Origin: Bacteroidales bacterium UBA4788
GTDB lineage: Bacteria > Bacteroidota > Bacteroidia > Bacteroidales > VadinHA17
Length of the DNA: 8,138 nt
Reading direction: 5' to 3'
NCBI GenBank assembly: GCA_002402965.1
Contig: DHGW01000054.1
Coordinates: 29,375 to 37,512 of the forward strand
Shown: positions 1 to 6,201 of the stretch, in pieces
How the letters are laid out: each line of letters begins with the position of its first letter
Position numbering within the stretch: position 1 is the stretch's first letter
Program-made: the position numbers and the translations under genes
The notes under the pieces: generated by a model
What the model was told of the DNA's origin: nothing
Seen by the model: only the letters and a program-made list of their open reading frames with translations
The model's database searches: none

Positions 1-1256
1 TTATTGAGAACAATCAACTAAATGGAGTCAGGGTGGCTGAGGAGGAGAAGACCCTCAAGTTCAATATGGTCACGGTACTCTTTGCGGATATTCAGGGCTT
101 TACGAACATCACAGAAGGAATGGATCCCGGTGGGGTGATGGATGAGCTGGATGAGATTTTCTATGAATTTGACAGGATAATCAGCAAGTATCATGTTGAG
201 AAGATAAGGACCATTGGTGACACGTACATGTGTGCCGGCGGCATACCTGCAAAGAACATTACCAACCCGGTTGAAGTGGTGATGGCCGCGGTGGAACTGA
301 GACAGTTTCTGAGAGAGTTTGAAGCCGCCCGCAGGGGCCAGGAAAGGATATGGAATCTTAAGATAGGTATTCATACCGGCCCGGTATCGGCTACCATCTC
401 AGGCAAAAACAAGGTCTCATATGACATCAAGGGGAGAGCGGTGAATACGGCAAGCCGCATTCAGGGTGTCTCTGACAGGGATTCGATACTGATCTCCGTG
501 ATGACTTTCGAGCTTATCAAGGAGTTTTTCGGTTGCGAATACTTCGGCAAGCTTCCGGTGAAGTATACAGGCAATATCCAGATGTACCAGGTAAACGGAT
601 TGCTGCCGGAGCTCTCAGCCGAAGGGAACGGGTCGGTTCCAAATGATGCCTTTAAGGTCAAGTTCGGACTTATCCAGCTCACTGACATCCAGGAGGTTAT
701 TCTGGACAAGCTCGAGAAGGAGCTTCCGGACTATCTCTTTTATCACAATGTCAAGCACACTGTTGACGTGGTTACGGAGGTGGAACTGATCGGCTGGGCC
801 GAAGGATGCACCGATGAGGAGATCCTGATGCTCAAGACAGCAGCGCTGTTCCACGATGCGGGGCACACAGTAACGTATGACGATCACGAGTTCCAGGGTA
901 CCATTCTGGCGCGAAGTATGTTGCCGGCATATGGATACAGTGAGGAACAGATCGAAAGGATTTGCAAAATCATCATGTCAACGAAACTGCCCCCCCGGCC
1001 AACCGACATTCTTGAACAGATCATCTGTGATTCCGATCTTGATTATCTTGGCCGCAGTGATTTCATCCCGGTATCAAATACTCTTTTCGAGGAGTTGAAA
1101 GCCCAGGACAAGATCACCAGCCTTAATGACTGGAACAAGCTGCAGGTGAAGTTCATTTCCGGGCACCAGTATTTCACCGCTACAGCCCGAAGGCTGCGAG
1201 AGGTTAACAAGAAGTTGCAGATAGAAAGGATTCAGAGCCTGATTACTGAAAACTGA
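1..1256 (+). CDS. Class III adenylate/guanylate cyclase fused to an HD-type phosphohydrolase domain (5' partial)
   Basis: Likely makes a cyclic nucleotide from ATP or GTP, and its C-terminal HD domain may hydrolyse a phosphoester. The frame is open to the window edge. The residues before the GTG at 33 resemble the linker that precedes cyclase domains (compare the paralog at 4291), so the start is probably upstream and GTG 33 is not trusted. Numbering from that GTG, the cyclase spans about 11-190: metal aspartates D19 (FADIQGFT) and D63 (TIGDTYM), base-contacting D131, and transition-state N138 and R142 (VNTASR). Oddities are R59 at the substrate-selecting position (usually Lys in adenylate, Glu in guanylate cyclases) and DIKGR in place of DIWGD. 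The HD domain (about 225-395) has YHNVKH (H238, H242), HDAGH (H274, D275, H278), H285 and D333/D335, so it looks intact. The tail has TATARRLR, also found in the paralog. No membrane segment is visible in this part. Substrate and activity are inferred. Confidence 0.92.
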   Translation, partial: IENNQLNGVRVAEEEKTLKFNMVTVLFADIQGFTNITEGMDPGGVMDELDEIFYEFDRIISKYHVEKIRTIGDTYMCAGGIPAKNITNPVEVVMAAVELRQFLREFEAARRGQERIWNLKIGIHTGPVSATISGKNKVSYDIKGRAVNTASRIQGVSDRDSILISVMTFELIKEFFGCEYFGKLPVKYTGNIQMYQVNGLLPELSAEGNGSVPNDAFKVKFGLIQLTDIQEVILDKLEKELPDYLFYHNVKHTVDVVTEVELIGWAEGCTDEEILMLKTAALFHDAGHTVTYDDHEFQGTILARSMLPAYGYSEEQIERICKIIMSTKLPPRPTDILEQIICDSDLDYLGRSDFIPVSNTLFEELKAQDKITSLNDWNKLQVKFISGHQYFTATARRLREVNKKLQIERIQSLITEN

Positions 1257-3563
1257 TCAGCTTATAACCAGCATCTTCGTTACACCGGCCAGCCTCCCGT
1301 CTTCATTAGTGCAGAACACCAGGTAGACACCGGTTGCAACCCGCTGACCCCTGTAGTTGTGCAGATCCCATGTTGCCTGTCCGCCAAGGGATGTGGTCTC
1401 ATAGACGAGGTTTCCGCTCACATCGGTGATCTTGACCGATGAATTCTCAACCAACCCGGTGATTGTCACCACTCCTTCAAAGTCTTCCCTGACCGGGTTG
1501 GGGAACACATACATGCCGGAATAGTCCTCAACTCCTGTGGTGGCCTCGCCGCGGAAGGAGACAATTCCTTCAGCGGTTCCGAACCACACCTCGCCGGTTA
1601 TGCCGTTGACGGCAATCTTCACCATGTTATCTGAGAGGAGGGGGCTGTTGGCAGAGGTGAAGTGAGCCAGCTCGTTCCTGGCGTCATCTGACATGAGGAA
1701 AGCACCTGAGCTGAGGGTTCCGAACCATTTCCTGTTTGCACCGTCAATGGCAATGGCCGTAACAGTCTCAGTGCCGAGGAGGTAATCGGCCAGCCCTGAC
1801 CCGTCGTCACGAGGAATCTTAATGCGTGATGCCTTCAACTCGGAAGAGAATACCTTGCCCGGGTTGTAGAAGACTGCAGGCCCCATGTCAGTCCCTAACC
1901 ATATATTGCCGTCCAGGTCCGGTGCTATGGAAAAGAGGTTGTTCATCGTGTGTCCCTCGGTATCCTGGACCTGCAGCCTTATGTACCTGTCATCGGAGGT
2001 GTTGGCTGGTGTTCCGGCCGGGTCATAGACCAGGAGACCGTTTCCGCGCGGCAGTACCACCCATATGTACTGGTTCCGGTCAATTATAATGTCTCCGACT
2101 GCCGTTACGTTAAGATTGACAGGTGTGGTTATCCAGCTGCCGTCAGGAGTGAGGGCTTTCAGGTTGCCCGGAACGCCCGTCTGTGTCATCCAGAGATTGC
2201 CGGTCCGGTCCCATGCCAGTCCGCAGATACGGGTATAGTTCTCTCCTGGCCTTATACTTGAGAGGGGTGAGTTGTACTGGTTAAAGTTGTTGATTATTTC
2301 ACCGTCAAGGAATTCATAAAGACCGTTTCCCCATGATGAAACGAAGAAGTGTTTGTCATTGGCGGGATCAGCTATCACCCGCATGGCATCCCTGTCGGCC
2401 TCGCCATAGAGGATATGGCTTTGCCACGAATCTCCGCTGCCGGTGAAGACCTGAAGAGGACGGTAGACATTTCCCCAGGCATTGTCAACGGTGCCGCCGG
2501 TTACGTAAAAATTATTGCCTGAAAAAACTATGTCAGCTACGTTGGCGGTGTATGGTCCCGGGAGGGTATGGTTACTGAACTGAGTGTAGTTTGAGGTTGA
2601 TACCAGGCCGGCAGAAGCGTCCGCGATCCACAGATCCTGTCCTGCCGTAAGTGTGCCTGCGGGGTTTGCGTCTGACCATCCGTAACCGGATATCTCCCTT
2701 GTGATTTCGCCCTGCGCGGAGAGGATTCGGATGGAGGAGGAGAGGGATGCAATCACCTGGCTGCCGTCACCGTCAAGCGCCATGAAGGTTCCTGCAGGTT
2801 CAGCGGCGATAAGCGTGGCGGACTGTCCCGGCGTGATGAGGAAAAGTGAATCGGGGAAGATTGCCGGAGCCGGTGAACCTGGCTTCGTAATCATCAATGC
2901 TGACCCTGCAACTGAAATCTGGCTGTAATCCGATGCCGGTGAGGGAAGGCCCTCGAGCTGTTCCCAGTTGCCGAAATAGGAGAGACCCTGGCGGTTCTGC
3001 GGGGCAGAGTAGACACCTCTGGAGGTGGCTGCATAAACGCGGTCATTCAATATCACTGACTCGCTTACACTGTTCATCTCGCCGTCGGGTCCGGGTCTCC
3101 AAGTATCAGCTATGTACCGTCCCCTGATATCAACGACAACCATGCCGAAGCTTGCCGATAGCAACGCACGGCTCCCGGTGATGGTCACACCGTTGATCTC
3201 CTTCAGTCCGGGAATGTATTTGTTCTTTATGTCAGGTATGTGTGTGATGATTCCTTTTCTCACAATGTCAATACCGGTGCTCCGGTATACGATTATAAGA
3301 GATTCCTCTGCCTCGCACCAGGCCACGATGGCAACGGCAGTCTCCGTCAGTCCCGAAATTTTTGAGAGTGATGATGTGATCCCGCTTTTAATGTCATGGA
3401 CAAGAACTGAAGTGCCTGTTGATGACCAGATCTTTTCTCCGTCCGTGGTGAGGCTGTATGACCTGCTGTAGGGAAGGCGGTCATCCCACGACCCCACCGC
3501 TCCCTGTCCCGGAAGAAGGAGAGATGAAAGAAGGAGGCATATGACGGTGATGACCTTTCTCAT
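1257..3563 (-). CDS. porZ: Type IX secretion system protein PorZ (beta-propeller surface protein with C-terminal sorting domain)
   Basis: PorZ is a surface component of the type IX secretion attachment complex. In Porphyromonas it is needed for secretion and supplies anionic LPS to the PorU sortase. The 768-residue length is close to the known family size (about 776). Residues 1-21 form a Sec signal peptide (basic MRK, Leu-rich core, GQGA) with no lipobox. The mature protein opens with GSWDDRLPYS, the typical PorZ N-terminus, followed by repeated propeller-like blades (for example GLTETAV, FGMVVVDI, ATSRGVYSA, NLWMTQTG, NIWLGTDMGPAVF, EVWFGTAEGIVSF) consistent with two propellers. From about 685 comes a type A sorting domain: VFPNPV, VKITDVSGNLV, GQRVATGVYLV and the end KMLVIS. 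It starts at an ATG 22 bases after the rdgB stop, so it is probably co-transcribed with rdgB. Its TGA directly abuts the convergent cyclase stop. Propeller domains also occur in hybrid sensors, but the signal peptide plus sorting domain and the absence of a kinase favour PorZ. Confidence 0.88.
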   Translation of the reverse strand: MRKVITVICLLLSSLLLPGQGAVGSWDDRLPYSRSYSLTTDGEKIWSSTGTSVLVHDIKSGITSSLSKISGLTETAVAIVAWCEAEESLIIVYRSTGIDIVRKGIITHIPDIKNKYIPGLKEINGVTITGSRALLSASFGMVVVDIRGRYIADTWRPGPDGEMNSVSESVILNDRVYAATSRGVYSAPQNRQGLSYFGNWEQLEGLPSPASDYSQISVAGSALMITKPGSPAPAIFPDSLFLITPGQSATLIAAEPAGTFMALDGDGSQVIASLSSSIRILSAQGEITREISGYGWSDANPAGTLTAGQDLWIADASAGLVSTSNYTQFSNHTLPGPYTANVADIVFSGNNFYVTGGTVDNAWGNVYRPLQVFTGSGDSWQSHILYGEADRDAMRVIADPANDKHFFVSSWGNGLYEFLDGEIINNFNQYNSPLSSIRPGENYTRICGLAWDRTGNLWMTQTGVPGNLKALTPDGSWITTPVNLNVTAVGDIIIDRNQYIWVVLPRGNGLLVYDPAGTPANTSDDRYIRLQVQDTEGHTMNNLFSIAPDLDGNIWLGTDMGPAVFYNPGKVFSSELKASRIKIPRDDGSGLADYLLGTETVTAIAIDGANRKWFGTLSSGAFLMSDDARNELAHFTSANSPLLSDNMVKIAVNGITGEVWFGTAEGIVSFRGEATTGVEDYSGMYVFPNPVREDFEGVVTITGLVENSSVKITDVSGNLVYETTSLGGQATWDLHNYRGQRVATGVYLVFCTNEDGRLAGVTKMLVIS

Positions 3564-3585
3564 TATGGTTTAATCGCTTACGGGT

Positions 3586-4176
3586 TCACTTCGCCTGGTT
3601 GTTATAATCATTCAGGAACGCCATAAGCTTTCTCATAGCCCTGGCTCTGTGAGAGATGCTGTTCTTCTCTTCGAGGGGAATCTCGGCGAATGTCATGTCA
3701 TAACCCCCGGCAACGAAGACCGGGTCATACCCGAATCCGCCCGCGCCCTTTCTTTCTTTTATTATTTCGCCCTCAACCATACCCTCGAAAAGGTATTCCT
3801 TACCGTCAAGGATTAATGCTATTACCGTTCTGAACCGGGCGCTTCTTTCATTGACAGCCTGCATCTCGCGGAGCAGTTTTTCGATGTTGTCATCGAAGCT
3901 TTTGGCTTCACCCGCGTATCTTGCAGAGTAGACCCCGGGGGCGCCGTCCAGGGCGCTTACCTCCAGCCCGGTGTCGTCGGCGAAGACGTTCATGCCAGTT
4001 CTTTCATGCACGAACCTGGCCTTGTAGAGGGCGTTCTCCTCCAGTGTCTCCGCCTCCTCCGGGATATCTTCGGTAATGTTGAGGTCTGAAAGCCCCAGTA
4101 TTCTGAAATCATCATCGAGAAGAGCACTTATCTCTCTTATTTTATGCTTGTTGTTGGTTGCGAATACAAGTTCCAT
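3586..4176 (-). CDS. rdgB: XTP/dITP diphosphatase (non-canonical purine NTP pyrophosphatase, Ham1/RdgB family)
   Basis: Cytosolic house-cleaning enzyme that hydrolyses dITP, ITP and XTP to the monophosphate plus pyrophosphate, keeping deaminated purines out of DNA and RNA. The 196 residues match the family size. Visible motifs: N-terminal FATNNKHK (5-12) that grips the triphosphate, EEAETLEENALYKA (40-53) with its metal-binding glutamates, FADDTGLEV (65-73) with the catalytic aspartate pair D67/D68, GAPGVYSARYAG (78-89), GFGYDPVF (147-154) for base recognition, and SHRARA (175-180). The ATG at 4176 is chosen because MELVFATNN is the usual family start; the only extension is seven residues back to a TTG that overlaps a promoter-like box. 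No Shine-Dalgarno is seen. It leads a probable two-gene unit with porZ, 22 bases downstream. All key residues are present and nothing is odd in the coding sequence. Confidence 0.95.
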   Translation of the reverse strand: MELVFATNNKHKIREISALLDDDFRILGLSDLNITEDIPEEAETLEENALYKARFVHERTGMNVFADDTGLEVSALDGAPGVYSARYAGEAKSFDDNIEKLLREMQAVNERSARFRTVIALILDGKEYLFEGMVEGEIIKERKGAGGFGYDPVFVAGGYDMTFAEIPLEEKNSISHRARAMRKLMAFLNDYNNQAK

Positions 4177-4194
4177 AGCTTGAAAGGTAAAGGG

Positions 4195-4202
4195 CAAAAT
4201 TA
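4195..4202 (-). promoter_or_regulatory. Candidate Bacteroidota -7 box for rdgB-porZ
   Basis: On the minus strand this reads TAATTTTG, a full match to the Bacteroidota sigma-ABfr -7 consensus TAnnTTTG, 18 bases before the rdgB ATG. No TTG lies at the expected 19-21 base spacing upstream, so only half the promoter is supported. The implied leader would be about ten bases. Confidence 0.4.
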
Positions 4203-4257
4203 ATCATTGCATCGTGATGAGGCCGTTCCGGTATACCAAAACAGTAAAATATTAGTT

Positions 4258-4265
4258 TATTTTTG
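4258..4265 (+). promoter_or_regulatory. Candidate Bacteroidota -7 box for the membrane cyclase gene
   Basis: TATTTTTG matches TAnnTTTG exactly and lies 25 bases before the ATG at 4291, which would give a leader near 20 bases. No clear -33 TTG is found at the right distance, so the promoter may be weak or need an activator. The surrounding A/T-rich stretch (about 4240-4265) produces such matches easily, which lowers confidence. Confidence 0.4.
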
Positions 4266-4290
4266 TATAGATCACTTTTTGTAATCCTCT

Positions 4291-6144
4291 ATGGTTATCA
4301 ACCATTTCCGCAGGTTTGTCATTACCGGTATCATGCTGTGTGCTGGTTCGGGTATTGTCAGTCCTGTCGCCGGTCCTGTCCGGGTGAGCAATATTCAGGC
4401 ATCCGTTGGAATAACCAGGGTGCATCTATACAGGTCGGGCGAGAGGATTGACACTGCGGCCGGCATACCTGTTTTAAAGTTCCGTGAGGGTGTCGTCTTC
4501 ATTCTGGACGAAGAGCCGGCTGTTGAGTATTCATATTTTATGGCCGGTCCGGATCTTGACTGGACTGCCTGGAGCGGCCGGGCATACAAGGAGTATACTG
4601 ACCTGGGAAGGGGTAGGTACACGTTCAGGTACAGGTATCGCCTCGACGGTGAAACTGTGTCGGGAGAAGGCTCCTTCAGCTTCAGGGTGAAGGCTCCGTG
4701 GTACTTCTCACCCCTCGCGTGGCTGATTTACCCTATACTCCTTGTTCTGGGGGGATTTTTGCTCCGTATGCGCACACACAGGCTGTACATGGAGAGGCAG
4801 AAGAGACTTGAACAGCTTATTGCGGAACGCACCGAAGAACTGCAGCATGAGAAGGACAAGTCGGATAACCTGCTTGCAAATATGTTTCCCAAGGGCACCG
4901 CTGAGGAGATCATGTCAAAAGGCAAGGCGGATAAAAGGAAGTATAATTTCGTAACGGTACTATTTTCAGATATTCAGGGCTTTACACGAATCGCTGAGGA
5001 GATGAACCCGGAAGTGCTTATTGATGAGCTGGACCGCTTTTTCTTTCACTTCGACTCCGTGGCTGAGAAGTACCGGATAGAAAAGATCAAGACAATAGGT
5101 GACGCCTACATGTGTGCAGGAGGGATCCCGGAGAGAAACAGGACCAACCCGGTGGAGGTGGTTCTGGCTGCCCTGGACATGCAGAAATACATGCATCAGA
5201 TGAAGAATGACCCTTCGAGGCCGGCGGCGCGATTCTGGGATATAAGGGTGGGGATACACACAGGCACGATTATAGCAGGTGTTGTCGGGCACAAGAAGTT
5301 AACATATGACATCTGGGGTGACACGGTCAACACCGCCAGCAGGATGGAATCGTCCGGGGAGCCGGGCAAGATAAACATCTCAGGCACCACCTACGAGTTT
5401 GTGAAGGAGTACTTCAACTGTGATTACCGGGGCAGGATGCCAGTGAAGTACAAAGGGGACCTCGACATGTATTTTGTGACTGGAATAAGGCCTGAACTGC
5501 GTGAGCCTGACGGTTCGCCCAACAAGAAGTTCCTTACGAAGATCGAAATGATCCGTGTGCTGGATGTGGAGGAGCATGTCTTCAGTAAATTCTCGGAGAT
5601 CGCATCTCCGGATCTCTTCTTCCACAGTGTTGATTACATACGGAGTGTCGCCCTGCAGGCTGATCTGCTTGCCAGGGCCGAGAAGCTGACCGACCAGGAG
5701 TATGTTCATCTCAGGCTGGCTTCGGTATTCATCTATTTCGGCTACGCCTTTGACTATAATGATCCTGATACGGCTTCGCGGAAGCGAGCGGGAGAAATTC
5801 TCACCGTTTACGGCTTCGGGCCACAGACCCTGGAGGCGGTAATTGCTCTGATGACAGTGGCATCCTCTCCCGAACAGGAGAGTGACGCCGGCAGGGTACT
5901 GCATGATGCGGTTTATGACTTTACGGGCAGGGTCGATTTTATAGCAATGATAGACAGATTGTACCGCGAAGAGAAGGCCTACGGCAAAACTGAAGACGAG
6001 AAAAGATGGTTCAGGGACCTGGCATCAACCATAGAGCAGAACCAGTTCCTTACTAAGACGGCACGCAGGTTAAGATCTGTGCCTGCTGAGGAGCAGCTGA
6101 ATGCCCTCCGGGTATTTGCCGGCGGGAAGCTTAACAATATTTAA
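4291..6144 (+). CDS. Membrane-bound class III adenylate cyclase with periplasmic Y_Y_Y domain and degenerate C-terminal HD domain
   Basis: Probable inner-membrane receptor that makes cAMP in the cytoplasm in response to a periplasmic signal. Order in the 617 residues: signal peptide (about 1-28, basic HFRR then a hydrophobic run), Y_Y_Y-type beta domain (about 60-133, with YSYFMAGPDLDWTAWS and GRGRYTFRYRY), the linker APWYFSPLAW, one transmembrane helix (about 141-159), a coiled coil (162-192), a cyclase-transducer segment (LLANMFPKGTAEEI) and the cyclase (about 218-400). Its catalytic set is canonical: metal ligands D227 and D271, adenine-selecting K267 (KIKTIGD) and D340 (YDIWGD), transition-state N347 and R351. 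The C-terminal part (about 425-600) aligns without gaps over its core to the HD domain of the protein at 1-1256, but H242, H274 and D275 there are Y449, I481 and Y482 here, so it should not bind the metals. The tail keeps TKTARRLR. The propeller repeats that usually precede Y_Y_Y domains are absent. Divergent from rdgB; no Shine-Dalgarno. Confidence 0.93.
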   Translation: MVINHFRRFVITGIMLCAGSGIVSPVAGPVRVSNIQASVGITRVHLYRSGERIDTAAGIPVLKFREGVVFILDEEPAVEYSYFMAGPDLDWTAWSGRAYKEYTDLGRGRYTFRYRYRLDGETVSGEGSFSFRVKAPWYFSPLAWLIYPILLVLGGFLLRMRTHRLYMERQKRLEQLIAERTEELQHEKDKSDNLLANMFPKGTAEEIMSKGKADKRKYNFVTVLFSDIQGFTRIAEEMNPEVLIDELDRFFFHFDSVAEKYRIEKIKTIGDAYMCAGGIPERNRTNPVEVVLAALDMQKYMHQMKNDPSRPAARFWDIRVGIHTGTIIAGVVGHKKLTYDIWGDTVNTASRMESSGEPGKINISGTTYEFVKEYFNCDYRGRMPVKYKGDLDMYFVTGIRPELREPDGSPNKKFLTKIEMIRVLDVEEHVFSKFSEIASPDLFFHSVDYIRSVALQADLLARAEKLTDQEYVHLRLASVFIYFGYAFDYNDPDTASRKRAGEILTVYGFGPQTLEAVIALMTVASSPEQESDAGRVLHDAVYDFTGRVDFIAMIDRLYREEKAYGKTEDEKRWFRDLASTIEQNQFLTKTARRLRSVPAEEQLNALRVFAGGKLNNI

Positions 6145-6149
6145 AATCA

Positions 6150-6180
6150 TTTGGAACTTTGGTTTTAAACTGTACATTTG
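6150..6180 (+). promoter_or_regulatory. Bacteroidota-type promoter for ilvE
   Basis: TTTG (6150-6153), a 19-base spacer and TACATTTG (6173-6180) match the Bacteroidota -33/-7 consensus (TTTG, then TAnnTTTG) in both boxes. Transcription would begin near 6187, about 15 bases before the ATG at 6202. The TTG at 6178 that could extend the ilvE frame lies inside the -7 box, so it cannot be the start for this transcript. ilvE is thus probably transcribed on its own, although readthrough from the cyclase gene is possible since no terminator is seen in the 57-base gap. Confidence 0.7.
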
Positions 6181-6201
6181 AAAAAACCAAAACTTAGCAT
6201 C

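Noticed and set aside
33..35. GTG as the start codon of the first cyclase gene
   Set aside because: The frame stays open to the window edge, and the residues before it look like the conserved linker preceding cyclase domains. The gene more likely begins upstream and is cut by the window.
990..996. Run of seven C bases inside the first cyclase-HD gene as a phase-variation tract
   Set aside because: The run encodes an ordinary Leu-Pro-Pro-Arg stretch in an intact frame and is too short to suggest slippage control without population data.
3112..3471. Plus-strand open frame of 119 codons antisense to porZ
   Set aside because: It overlaps a well-supported gene completely and shows no recognisable protein features, so it is a shadow frame.
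1257..3563. Propeller protein as the extracellular part of a split hybrid two-component sensor
   Set aside because: It has a signal peptide, a PorZ-like N-terminus and a C-terminal type IX sorting domain, but no Y_Y_Y domain, membrane helix or kinase. PorZ explains the whole protein.
4230..4237. GGTATACC palindrome as an operator
   Set aside because: Eight bases of perfect symmetry with mismatched flanks can occur by chance, and no regulator gene is nearby. Mentioned only as part of the divergent region.
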